From contig NZ_AP024235.1 of assembly GCF_016756315.1 (NCBI RefSeq), positions 3,472,001 through 3,536,000 on the forward strand: a stretch of DNA of 64,000 nucleotides, read 5' to 3'. The DNA is from Alteromonas sp. KC3 (GTDB taxonomy: Bacteria; Pseudomonadota; Gammaproteobacteria; Enterobacterales; Alteromonadaceae). A model generated the notes under the pieces. That model made no database searches. It saw nothing but the letters and a program-made list of their open reading frames with translations, and was not told the origin of the DNA. This document shows, piece after piece, positions 9,066 through 17,548 of the stretch. The position numbers and the translations under genes were made by a program. Numbering within the stretch: position 1 is the first letter of the stretch; each line of letters opens with the position of its first letter.

Positions 9066-9746
9066 ATGAGAGTCCTACTGGTAGAAGATGATCCAAAAGT
9101 TGCCTCACACATCTCAAGTGGCCTATCTGGCGAGGGGCATGAATGTATAACAGTGGCAGACGGTGCTGCTGGCTTAAGCGAAGCGGTTTCAAATGAGTTG
9201 GACGCCGTTATTCTTGACGTGATGCTTCCCGAATTAGATGGTTTTACTGTGCTTGAAAAGTTAAGGGAACTTGGAAATACAACACCAGTGCTATTGCTTA
9301 GCGCGAAAAGCCAAGTAGAAGATAAGGTAAAAGGCCTTCGCACCGGAGCCAACGACTACCTTACCAAGCCCTTTGCATTTGAAGAATTGTTAGCGCGTGT
9401 TGAAGGGCTAGCAGGCCGGAACCGCGAGAGCGACGATAAAACCCAAATTAAAGTGGGGGATCTCACACTCGATCTGGTTAATCGTAAAGTACTACGGGGT
9501 GAAACTGAAATTGACTTGCAATCAAAAGAGTTTCAGTTACTTGAATGCTTGTTGCGTCACAAGGGTAAAGTCGTCACGCGTAGTATGCTACTTGAGCAAG
9601 TATGGAACTATCACTTCGACCCTCAAACTAATGTAATTGACGTGCATATAAGCCGGTTACGCCAAAAAGTTGATAAGGCATTTAATGTTCCACTTATCGA
9701 AACAGTACGAGGCACAGGGTATCGTATTGCGGATAACCTTGCATGA
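9066..9746 (+). CDS. OmpR-family response regulator
   Basis: 226 residues: an N-terminal receiver with Asp8/Asp9, phosphorylation site Asp51 (VILDVMLPELDG) and Lys in LTKPFA, then a winged-helix DNA-binding domain ending RGTGYRIADN. The resemblance is to regulators of metal or envelope stress systems (CusR/QseB group), but target genes cannot be read from the sequence. The ATG at 9066 starts directly at the first strand; an upstream in-frame start at 9024 would add a non-conserved leader. It overlaps its kinase gene by four bases. Confidence 0.9.
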   Translation: MRVLLVEDDPKVASHISSGLSGEGHECITVADGAAGLSEAVSNELDAVILDVMLPELDGFTVLEKLRELGNTTPVLLLSAKSQVEDKVKGLRTGANDYLTKPFAFEELLARVEGLAGRNRESDDKTQIKVGDLTLDLVNRKVLRGETEIDLQSKEFQLLECLLRHKGKVVTRSMLLEQVWNYHFDPQTNVIDVHISRLRQKVDKAFNVPLIETVRGTGYRIADNLA

Positions 9747-11143
9747 TAGCGATTCGCGACTTTACGCGAAGCTCTAGTTTTCGTGTAGGCGCGCTGCTTA
9801 CTACACTGGCAAGCATTGCCATTGTTCTTATTATTTATTTCTGGCGTTTAACCAGTAGCGATGTTTTTATTACAGAGTCTAATGCTGCGATAAACGCCAA
9901 GGCCGACGCGATAACAACGCTTTATAAAAAGCTGGGTATTGATGCCGTAATCGAGGTAGTAAACAATGGCAGCTTTACCGCTTCTTCGCCCAATCAGTCT
10001 GGTTTATCACAGTACGAAGCTTATCGCACATTTCTTGTTATCAGTCGAAATGATCAAGTGGTGGCAGGCAACCTAACAAGCATTCCCGTTATTACTACAA
10101 GACACCTTTTTGATAACTACAACACGGCTGAGTTGATTGTTACCTATAATGGTGACCAAGAGCCCAAAACGCTTCACCAAGCATTGTTAAAGCAAGTTGA
10201 ACTTGGCGATTATGTCTTGCATGTGGGGCGCGGTATCGATGACCTTTACAGCGCCCAATGGTTTGGCAAAACCTTTAGTTGGATTATTGTTATTCTCTTG
10301 TGTTTGTTGAGCGTTTTAAGCTTCGCCATTGCCGTTTACGTCGTCAACCGAATAAATCGCATGTCACAAACCGCTGACAAGATAATTAAGACAGGAAGCC
10401 TTGAAGAGCGGCTTGAAATTGATAGCAGCTGGGATGACTTAAGCAGTCTTTCTTTTGTTTTTAACCAAATGTTAGACACCATCGAAAACTCAGTGAATAA
10501 CATCAAATCGGTGACTGACAGTATTGCACATGACTTACGCACCCCTCTTGCCCGACTGCGCAACACTCTTGAAAAGATAGAGGACGATAACCTTCGCGAA
10601 GAAACGACACAAGAGGCAGACAATCTGCTAAACATGTTTAACAGTTTATTGCGAATTAGCGGTCTAGAAACAACCAGTAAAAAAGAGGGTTTTTGCCCTA
10701 CTGAGCTGCGCGACATTATCGACGATGTTGTCGACCTTTATCACCCGCTAGCGGAAGAACGAGAGATAAGTCTGCATTCATCGTTACAGCCTGTGTTGAT
10801 GAATGCAGACCCAAACTTGATGTTTCAGGCTGTCGCTAATGTGCTCGATAACGCCATTAAATATTCACCTAGCGGGGGACGTGTTGAGGTATCGTTGAGC
10901 GACACTAACGGGCGCATTGTGTTGTCAGTCAATGACTGCGGCATAGGTGTAAAAGAACAAGAAATAGAAAGCTTGGAGCGCCGCTTTTATCGTGCGGAAT
11001 CGAGTCGAACCAGCAAAGGTAACGGACTCGGTTTGTCACTGGTTTCCGCTATTGTGAAACTACACGACGGTAAACTTTGGTTTGTCCACGACCCGCTTAT
11101 GCAAGGCCGCGGGCTAGGCGTGGTATTTAGCTTCAAGCATTAA
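9743..11143 (+). CDS. Sensor histidine kinase, partner of the OmpR-type regulator
   Basis: 466 residues. Two membrane helices (about 14-34 and 177-200) flank a periplasmic domain of about 140 residues with no recognised fold. HAMP follows at 200-255, then a HisKA domain with His263 in IAHDLRTPLARLR, and an ATPase domain with the N box (Asn366, Asn370), DCGIG near 398 and GNGLGLSL near 426. Translation is coupled to the regulator by an ATGA overlap. The stimulus is unknown. It converges on the DUF3833 gene with a four-base overlap of ends. Confidence 0.92.
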   Translation: MIAIRDFTRSSSFRVGALLTTLASIAIVLIIYFWRLTSSDVFITESNAAINAKADAITTLYKKLGIDAVIEVVNNGSFTASSPNQSGLSQYEAYRTFLVISRNDQVVAGNLTSIPVITTRHLFDNYNTAELIVTYNGDQEPKTLHQALLKQVELGDYVLHVGRGIDDLYSAQWFGKTFSWIIVILLCLLSVLSFAIAVYVVNRINRMSQTADKIIKTGSLEERLEIDSSWDDLSSLSFVFNQMLDTIENSVNNIKSVTDSIAHDLRTPLARLRNTLEKIEDDNLREETTQEADNLLNMFNSLLRISGLETTSKKEGFCPTELRDIIDDVVDLYHPLAEEREISLHSSLQPVLMNADPNLMFQAVANVLDNAIKYSPSGGRVEVSLSDTNGRIVLSVNDCGIGVKEQEIESLERRFYRAESSRTSKGNGLGLSLVSAIVKLHDGKLWFVHDPLMQGRGLGVVFSFKH

Positions 11144-11694
11144 GGCTGTTTTTGCATAAAAATAGTGACTTCAGCCATGACGATACCAAACTTACGAATG
11201 TATGAACGATTCATCATTGTGCTGTCGTCGAATGCCCAAAACCAGTCATCAAAGGTAACCGAATACGTAGTGTCGTCTACAGGTAAATCCATTTCGTAAT
11301 GGAAATTAAATGCATTGCCAAACGCCGTTCCTTTAGCTGGTCCCTCAATATCGCTTGCGCGCCCAATATAACTGTTGTCTGCTTGCTTCACTATGGTCCA
11401 AGTTCGCGATGTGGGGCCTTCTCCAACACCATAAATAAACGTCTCATCGAGGGTTAATGTGTCACCGTCAATGCGACCATTAATATCAACAGTGAAACGC
11501 TGTACTACTTCACCAGAGCGATTTTGTACAATACCCCATGCCTTAACATCACCGTCGAAAAATTGTTCTATATCAAACACTGGGCTCACGGCTTTGTAGT
11601 CGTTCCCATCTACTGAGACAGAACAACCTGTTAACGCCCCCAAAAACAATCCCGCACCAAGTGCACTCACTGCAATTTTTTTGAATAATCTCAT
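11140..11694 (-). CDS. DUF3833 family lipoprotein
   Basis: 184 residues with a lipoprotein signal ending in the lipobox LTGC. The mature part has the DUF3833 pattern FFDGDVKAWGIVQNRSGEVVQRF and a late WFWAFDDSTMMNRSYIRKFGI segment, probably a lipocalin-like barrel. Function is unknown in the family. It starts directly after the stop of the chalcone-isomerase-like gene, so the two are co-translated; such pairs are common in marine gammaproteobacteria. Confidence 0.85.
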   Translation of the reverse strand: MRLFKKIAVSALGAGLFLGALTGCSVSVDGNDYKAVSPVFDIEQFFDGDVKAWGIVQNRSGEVVQRFTVDINGRIDGDTLTLDETFIYGVGEGPTSRTWTIVKQADNSYIGRASDIEGPAKGTAFGNAFNFHYEMDLPVDDTTYSVTFDDWFWAFDDSTMMNRSYIRKFGIVMAEVTIFMQKQP

Positions 11695-12297
11695 TTAGCT
11701 TTCCCCTAACAGCGCTTTTCTAAACTTGGGCTCTGATGTGCTTTCACCTAACCAAATATTAAAAAACCGAGTGGTAAAATCTGCATCTTCGACGCTGTCT
11801 ACTTTTTCCCCATTAAAATAAAAGACGCTAGTCCCATTTTTCGTTGCCACTCCCGTTAATACATCGCCGTCGCTGACATCAGGAAATATGGATTCCATTT
11901 TACTTAGCCATGCTTTAGCTTGTTCTTGTGAAAGTGAGCTTTGCTTTTTCATCTCATCAATAGACCGTTGTGCTATTTTTTTGCCTTCAAGATCTCGCTG
12001 ATACTTTAGCCGAAGGGCAAAGGCATCTTCAGTGTTATAGCGTCCGTTTGGTGCGTACAAAGAGGCTAAATACACATCCCAAAAGTAGTAAGTGAACATA
12101 TCCTCTCCCACAAGCGCAGCATTGGGGACATTATCTTGAATTTCTTCAGGTAGGGTATCTTGTGCCATTGATTTGTCTGTCACTGCCATGCAACTCAAAA
12201 CACCCATAACAGCAAGCACACGAAGTAATGTGCTATTGATGTTTAAGCCAGCTTTTGAGTTTAATTGATAAGGTAAAAGCGCGCCGATGTACCGCAT
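11695..12297 (-). CDS. Chalcone isomerase-like exported protein
   Basis: 200 residues with an N-terminal hydrophobic segment (about 22-45) ending near AQD, so probably periplasmic. The body matches the bacterial chalcone-isomerase-like domain: VGEDMFTYYFWDVYLASLYAP, then LRLKYQRDLEGKKIAQRSIDEM and FYFNGEKVDSVEDADFTTRFFNIWLGE. Despite the name, these proteins are not shown to isomerise chalcones; fatty-acid binding has been proposed for relatives. It is the first gene of a two-gene operon with DUF3833 and is divergent from the PLP enzyme gene. Confidence 0.8.
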   Translation of the reverse strand: MRYIGALLPYQLNSKAGLNINSTLLRVLAVMGVLSCMAVTDKSMAQDTLPEEIQDNVPNAALVGEDMFTYYFWDVYLASLYAPNGRYNTEDAFALRLKYQRDLEGKKIAQRSIDEMKKQSSLSQEQAKAWLSKMESIFPDVSDGDVLTGVATKNGTSVFYFNGEKVDSVEDADFTTRFFNIWLGESTSEPKFRKALLGES

Positions 12298-12387
12298 AGG
12301 AAACCTTTAGTAGTTCGATTTTGTTTACATCACATAATGGTTATACTTCGGTTCACTCGACTTTGATCAAACTACGGTTTTGGACTA

Positions 12388-13275
12388 TTGAATAAGCTCT
12401 CTGAACTTGAAGCTAGCCTTACGCTCCCCTCCTCGTTAATGCCGTTTTCACCTTCTTGGACAGGAGCGAACGAAGTGACGATATGGGTAAAGCGAGATGA
12501 CATGATTCACCCAATTATGTCAGGAAATAAATGGCGCAAATTGGCCTATACCCTTAAAAGCACAAAACCGAACGCTATGGTGAGCTTTGGCGGTGGATTC
12601 TCCAACCACTTACATGCCTTAGGCTATGCGAGCTACCAGCTTGGTATACCGCTAACCGCAATCGTCCGAGGTAATTACAGCGCATCGCCCTCCCCTATGA
12701 TTAATGATTTGATGAATTGGAATGTGGATATTGAGTATGTCGACCGTATTACCTATCAAAAACGTAATGACCCTGACTACTTATCGCAATTACAACAGAG
12801 GTTTAACAATGCCTTGATTATTCCAGAGGGTGGAAGCCAGCAGTCGGCACTACATGGTATTGGTGAAATGGTTGATGAAATAGCCATACCTTTTGACGTC
12901 ATAATGGCCCCCGTTGCCAGCGGCGCCACCTTAGCCGGCATCATAAACAAACTATCGAATACCCAACAGGCGTTAGGCATTGGTGTACTAAAGGGTGAAA
13001 ATTATTTGGAGTCATTGGTATCTCAATTTATCAGCGATGAATGTTCAGCTTGGTCGATAGATCATCGTTTTCATTTGGGCGGGTATGCCAAAGCCCCCAG
13101 CGAATTGCGTATTTTCTGCGATGAGTTCAATGCTACTATGCCCTTCACTATAGAGCCTGTTTACTCAGGAAAGTTGTTTTGGGCATTGAAACAACTGCTG
13201 AAAGAGGGCTACTTCCCAAAGGGGTCCAACATAATTGTACTTCACACTGGTGGTTTGCAAGGCGCAAGGTCGTAG
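12388..13275 (+). CDS. PLP-dependent deaminase/desulfhydrase of the ACC deaminase/D-cysteine desulfhydrase family
   Basis: 295 residues of the fold-type II PLP family. The Schiff-base lysine lies in SGNKWRKL near residue 50, the substrate loop is FGGGFSNHLHALGYAS, and the PLP-phosphate site is in PVASGATLAGI. Reactions in the family are opening of 1-aminocyclopropane-1-carboxylate or breakdown of D-cysteine to pyruvate, ammonia and sulfide; the sequence alone does not decide. The start is TTG at 12388 with TGGA just upstream. The next Met (12439) would remove part of the usual N-terminus. Confidence 0.85.
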   Translation: MNKLSELEASLTLPSSLMPFSPSWTGANEVTIWVKRDDMIHPIMSGNKWRKLAYTLKSTKPNAMVSFGGGFSNHLHALGYASYQLGIPLTAIVRGNYSASPSPMINDLMNWNVDIEYVDRITYQKRNDPDYLSQLQQRFNNALIIPEGGSQQSALHGIGEMVDEIAIPFDVIMAPVASGATLAGIINKLSNTQQALGIGVLKGENYLESLVSQFISDECSAWSIDHRFHLGGYAKAPSELRIFCDEFNATMPFTIEPVYSGKLFWALKQLLKEGYFPKGSNIIVLHTGGLQGARS

Positions 13276-13508
13276 GTTAGGCCACTATCTCAATGCTAAA
13301 TCGCTGAGCTTTTTTTTTAATTTTTATGCGCTATCTCAATTAATCAGGCATTTAACTGTCGAGAACACAATCAATAAACTACTGTGAGTAGAACGGCTAG
13401 CCTTTTTGTAAATGAACAAAAAGCGTACCGTAAAGATCAATATGCGCTGTAATCGCGTAACTAAATCATAAATGTTGTACAGCAAGGCTAACTTACAGGA
13501 ATGACATT

Positions 13509-13919
13509 ATGATCGACCGACCAGTTACATTGCCAAAACCCATAAATGAATTAGTTGCTAGGTCACTCGAGTTATGCAAACACATGTTACCGGTGTGTGA
13601 TGTTTTCTATCCCTTCGCAGCAATTTACGACAATGGCCGAATAGGCTGTGTATTCAGTGATGAATCCAACACAAGAAAGCGCGAGTCACAGTTAATTGAA
13701 CAATTGCAGTGGCGGATCATTGATGCCACTACTGATAGTAACAGCTACAGTGTGCTGGTGTATGCAGCAACGGTTAACACCCAAGATAGCAAAACCCTTG
13801 ATGCCATTGCGGTGGCAACGGCCACGCCAAATCACGAAGAGCGATTGTTGCTGTACCCTTACTATAAGGTTGATGGTAAAGTGGTTATTTCACCACCCAT
13901 TGATGCTGTCACCAGATAG
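13509..13919 (+). CDS. Hypothetical protein, 136 residues
   Basis: A soluble protein with no signal peptide or membrane helix. It has a helical N-terminus (VARSLELCKHMLPVCDVFYPFAAIYDNGRIG) and an alternating beta pattern later (YSVLVYAATVNTQDSKTLDAIAVATATP). I do not recognise a family. AGGA precedes the ATG at a good distance, and the gene is isolated between a 233-bp AT-rich spacer, in which I see only a T-rich run, and the norspermidine operon. The length and codon use look genuine. Confidence 0.7.
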   Translation: MIDRPVTLPKPINELVARSLELCKHMLPVCDVFYPFAAIYDNGRIGCVFSDESNTRKRESQLIEQLQWRIIDATTDSNSYSVLVYAATVNTQDSKTLDAIAVATATPNHEERLLLYPYYKVDGKVVISPPIDAVTR

Positions 13920-14058
13920 TAGGGTGAAGTAGTAACCTTTTGTCGCTTGTAACGATTAAAATTTTTTGTACTCTCGCGTGCTGACTTTGCTTGCCAAATT
14001 AGATTGGTCTGCTAGCATTCAGCCCAAATTTCATTAGCAAAATTAGGGATCAGTTTAT

Positions 14059-15261
14059 ATGTCTCGCGTTTTAATTATTGGTGCTGGCGGTGTTGCGTCA
14101 GTAACTGTTAAAAAGTGTGCACGTTTGCCACAGCACTTCGACGAAATTTATCTTGCAAGCCGCACGGTATCAAAATGCGAAGCGCTTCAAAAAGAAGTGG
14201 GCGAAGATCGTGTTAAGGGTGTATTTGCCCTTGATGCAGACAACGCAAAAGAAGTTGAAGCACTTATCAATGAAGTGAAACCTGATCTTGTTATTAACCT
14301 AGCGCTACCGTATCAAGATCTTCCGATCATGGACGCGTGCTTGGCAACAAATACTGATTACCTAGATACCGCAAACTACGAGCCAAAAGACGAAGCTAAA
14401 TTCGAGTATTCGTGGCAATGGGCTTACCAAAACAAGTTTAAAGATGCGGGAATCATGGCACTACTTGGCAGTGGCTTCGATCCAGGCGTAACTAACGTTT
14501 ATACTGCCTATGCAGCAAAGCATTATTTCGATGAAATTCATTACTTGGATATCGTTGATTGTAACGGTGGTGATCACGGTCAAGCATTTGCAACTAACTT
14601 CAACCCAGAGATCAATATTCGCGAGATCACGCAGCGTGGTCGCTTCTGGGAAAACGGTGAGTGGAAAGAAACTGATCCATTAAGCGTACGCGAAGATTTG
14701 GACTACCAGAATATCGGTGTTCGTGCGTCATACCTCATGTTCCACGAAGAGCTTGAGTCACTGGTTAAACATTTCCCTACGCTAAAACGTGCACGTTTCT
14801 GGATGACATTTGGCGATGCATACCTTAACCACCTTCGTGTACTTGAAGGCATTGGCATGACTAGCATTGAGCCAGTAGAATTCCAAGGTCAGCAAATTGT
14901 ACCGCTTGAGTTCTTAAAAGCTGTGTTACCTAATCCAGGCTCGTTGGCCGAAGGCTACAGCGGCATGACGTGTATTGGCACGTACATCACAGGTATTAAA
15001 GATGGTAAAGAAAAAACTATCTTTATTTACAACAACTGTGATCACGCCAAATGTAATGAAGAAGTGGGCGCACAGGCGGTATCTTACACAACAGGTGTTC
15101 CCGCTATGATTGGTGCTGCACTGATGCTAAATGGGACTTGGAAAGAAGCCGGTGTATGGAATATGGAACAATTCGATCCAGACCCATTCATGGACATGCT
15201 AAACGAACACGGTCTACCATGGCACGTGATCGAGTGTGAAAGCAGCCCTTTCACTAAGTAA
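14059..15261 (+). CDS. Carboxynorspermidine synthase (dehydrogenase)
   Basis: 400 residues of the saccharopine dehydrogenase family. The dinucleotide loop is VLIIGAGGVASVTVKKC at the N-terminus. The enzyme condenses diaminopropane or putrescine with aspartate semialdehyde and reduces the imine with NADPH, giving carboxynorspermidine or carboxyspermidine. The call is supported by the nspC gene 95 bp downstream, the usual partner. A hairpin terminator lies between the two, so decarboxylase expression may be partly reduced relative to this gene. Confidence 0.93.
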   Translation: MSRVLIIGAGGVASVTVKKCARLPQHFDEIYLASRTVSKCEALQKEVGEDRVKGVFALDADNAKEVEALINEVKPDLVINLALPYQDLPIMDACLATNTDYLDTANYEPKDEAKFEYSWQWAYQNKFKDAGIMALLGSGFDPGVTNVYTAYAAKHYFDEIHYLDIVDCNGGDHGQAFATNFNPEINIREITQRGRFWENGEWKETDPLSVREDLDYQNIGVRASYLMFHEELESLVKHFPTLKRARFWMTFGDAYLNHLRVLEGIGMTSIEPVEFQGQQIVPLEFLKAVLPNPGSLAEGYSGMTCIGTYITGIKDGKEKTIFIYNNCDHAKCNEEVGAQAVSYTTGVPAMIGAALMLNGTWKEAGVWNMEQFDPDPFMDMLNEHGLPWHVIECESSPFTK

Positions 15262-15270
15262 TACCAATAA

Positions 15271-15291
15271 AGGGCGCCAAGGCGCCCTTTT
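15271..15291 (+). terminator. Intercistronic hairpin terminator in the norspermidine operon
   Basis: AGGGCGCC, a two-base loop, then GGCGCCCT followed by TTTG forms a compact GC-rich stem directly after the synthase stop codon. It looks like a partial rho-independent terminator inside an operon. Confidence 0.65.
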
Positions 15292-15356
15292 GTTTGACTG
15301 TTTCGCGATATTACGCAACACCAATACTATTGCAAAATTTATGGAGTTTGACCCCA

Positions 15357-16487
15357 TTGACCGATTTAACGCAACGCACTGACATTCCTTCTCCTTGTTA
15401 TGTCCTAGAAGAAGCTAAGCTTATTCGTAACCTTGAATTAATGAAGCGAGTTCAAGACGAGTCTGGTGCTCGCATCATTCTTGCGCTTAAGGGCTTTTCA
15501 ATGTGGTCGTGCTTCGACATTATTAAACAGTATCTGCACGGCGCAACGGCAAGTTCTGTGTGGGAAGCGAAGTTAGCCGCTGAAATGGGTAAAGAAGTTC
15601 ACGCATACTCACCCGCTTACAAAGTAAATGATGCCAAAGCACTAGCGTCATTGGTCAATCACCTATCGTTTAATAGCTTGGCCCAATGGCAAGCCCACAA
15701 AGAGACATTGGCAAATGTATCACTAGGCTTGCGTATTAACCCAGAACATCAAGAAGCAGATACTCCGCTTTATGACCCTGCAGCACCGGGTTCGCGTTTA
15801 GGCATAAGAGCAAGTGAGCTTGAAGGCGTTGACCTTAGTGGTATTGAAGGGTTTCATTGTCACAACTTGTGTGAGTGCGATTCGTTTGCCACAGCGCGAA
15901 CTCTTCAAGCTATCGAGAAACGCTTCGGTAAGTGGTTGGGCGATCTTAAGTGGTTAAATCTAGGTGGTGGTCACCTCATGACACGAGAAGGCTACGACGT
16001 TGAACATCTTATCAACACACTTAAAGACTTTAAGGCTCGCTACCCGCATTTAGATGTTATTTTAGAACCTGGCTCTGCTGTGGCGTGGCAAACAGGCCCG
16101 TTAATCAGTGAAGTGGTTGATGTTGTAAATAACGACGGTGATATCGCTATTTTGGATATTTCAGCGACAGCTCACATGCCAGATGTGTTGGAAATGCCTT
16201 ATCGCCCAACCATTTTGGGCGCAGGTATGCCTGATGAAAAAGCCTTTAACGTTAAGTTAGGCGGGAATTCATGCCTTGCCGGTGACGTCATAGATACCTA
16301 TTCATTCGACAAACCGCTAAAAGCTGGTGACCGTCTTCAGTTTGAAGACATGATGCACTACACCATGGTAAAGACAACTTTCTTCAACGGTGTCGAGCAC
16401 CCTGCCATCGGCATTTTACGTTCAAACGGTGACTTTGAACTCGTTAGAGAATTTTCTTACGAAGACTTCAAGGGTCGCTTATCGTAG
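15357..16487 (+). CDS. nspC: Carboxynorspermidine decarboxylase
   Basis: A fold-type III PLP decarboxylase that turns carboxynorspermidine or carboxyspermidine into norspermidine or spermidine. The PLP lysine lies in IILALKGFSMWS; HNLCECDSF, LNLGGGHLMT and EPGSAVAW are the other cofactor and substrate motifs. I place the start at TTG 15357, which gives 376 residues, starts at the conserved IPSPCYVLEEAKL region and has GGAG 10 bases upstream. An in-frame TTG at 15294 lies against the terminator hairpin and is unlikely; the ATG at 15341 is out of frame. Confidence 0.92.
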   Translation: MTDLTQRTDIPSPCYVLEEAKLIRNLELMKRVQDESGARIILALKGFSMWSCFDIIKQYLHGATASSVWEAKLAAEMGKEVHAYSPAYKVNDAKALASLVNHLSFNSLAQWQAHKETLANVSLGLRINPEHQEADTPLYDPAAPGSRLGIRASELEGVDLSGIEGFHCHNLCECDSFATARTLQAIEKRFGKWLGDLKWLNLGGGHLMTREGYDVEHLINTLKDFKARYPHLDVILEPGSAVAWQTGPLISEVVDVVNNDGDIAILDISATAHMPDVLEMPYRPTILGAGMPDEKAFNVKLGGNSCLAGDVIDTYSFDKPLKAGDRLQFEDMMHYTMVKTTFFNGVEHPAIGILRSNGDFELVREFSYEDFKGRLS

Positions 16488-16520
16488 GCCAAAAGAAACG
16501 TCTGCGAAAAACTTCGACAA

Positions 16521-16551
16521 AAAGAAAACCCGCTAAAGCGGGTTTTCTTTT
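16521..16551. terminator. Bidirectional terminator between nspC and rsmI
   Basis: A long stem pairs AAAGAAAACCCGCT with AGCGGGTTTTCTTT around a short loop, ending in T-rich sequence on both strands, and serves the two convergent genes. Confidence 0.9.
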
Positions 16552-16572
16552 ACTCTATTTCGACATTATTGA

Positions 16573-17409
16573 TTACGCTTTAGCATCAAGGCCTGCCTGA
16601 TATAGCGCATTCTTTTTTAAATTGTAATGACTTGCCACTATCCCCGCCGCCTTCTTAAGCGGAATATGCTCGCACAACGTCATTAACAACGACATCGCTT
16701 CACTCGGTATATCTTGTTCATCAAGTTGCGCAGGCGCAATCATCACGACAAACTCACCTTTTTGGTGTGCTGCGTCAGACTCTAAATAATCAATCACATC
16801 TTGTGACGTGCCACTTACGTAGGTCTCGAATGTTTTCGTCAGCTCTTTTGCAACCACCACCTGCCTTTCACCTAACACTTTTTGAATGGCGCATACCGTA
16901 TCAAGAATACGTCTAGGCGCTTCGTAAAAAACCGTTGTAAATGTTCTATCTTTCAAAGCCGACAATGCAGTTTCTTTAGCCTGACTCTTAACGGGTAAAA
17001 AGCCTTCAAAAATAAAGGTATCAGTGGGAAGTCCTGAAGCACTTAACGCCGTAATAGCTGCGCACGGGCCAGGTAATGCACTTACTGGTATTCCTTGCTC
17101 ACGACAACGGCGCACGAGTACAAAACCTGGATCACTAATGAGCGGCGTACCTGCGTCACTAATAAGTGCAACGGCTTCTCCGCCTTTTAACCGCTCACAC
17201 AACATTGCAGCGCGTTTATCTTCGTTGTGCTCGTGTAATGACAACGTTTTGGTGTCAATGTTAAAGTGTTGCAATAGTCTAGCACTATGACGGGTATCCT
17301 CAGCAGCTATCCAACTTACCTCGCGAAGCACCTCGATTGCTCGCGTACTCATGTCATTTAAGTTACCTATTGGCGTGGGAACAATATATAGCGTTGCTGT
17401 GTCAGTCAT
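16573..17409 (-). CDS. rsmI: 16S rRNA 2'-O-ribose C1402 methyltransferase RsmI
   Basis: 278 residues. Uses S-adenosylmethionine to methylate the ribose of C1402 in the decoding centre of 16S rRNA. Family motifs are LYIVPTPIGNLNDMSTRA at the start, ISDAGTPLISDPGF, and PGPCAAITALSASGLPTD, with FYEAPRRI later. It is divergent from lpoA, the order seen as yraL-yraM in E. coli. The RsmI C-terminal extension ends in KKNALYQAGL, typical of the family. Confidence 0.96.
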   Translation of the reverse strand: MTDTATLYIVPTPIGNLNDMSTRAIEVLREVSWIAAEDTRHSARLLQHFNIDTKTLSLHEHNEDKRAAMLCERLKGGEAVALISDAGTPLISDPGFVLVRRCREQGIPVSALPGPCAAITALSASGLPTDTFIFEGFLPVKSQAKETALSALKDRTFTTVFYEAPRRILDTVCAIQKVLGERQVVVAKELTKTFETYVSGTSQDVIDYLESDAAHQKGEFVVMIAPAQLDEQDIPSEAMSLLMTLCEHIPLKKAAGIVASHYNLKKNALYQAGLDAKA

Positions 17410-17548
17410 AAAAGTTGTTAAACATGATCAAGTTTGAAAGGGTTGCGATAAGTGTAACACGCCATTGGTCCAGTTTATGCTGGCAAGCGTAGATTTTCAC
17501 ACTGGTTAAGATAAACTTGACCCATATTGATGTAAAAGGAATGAGACT

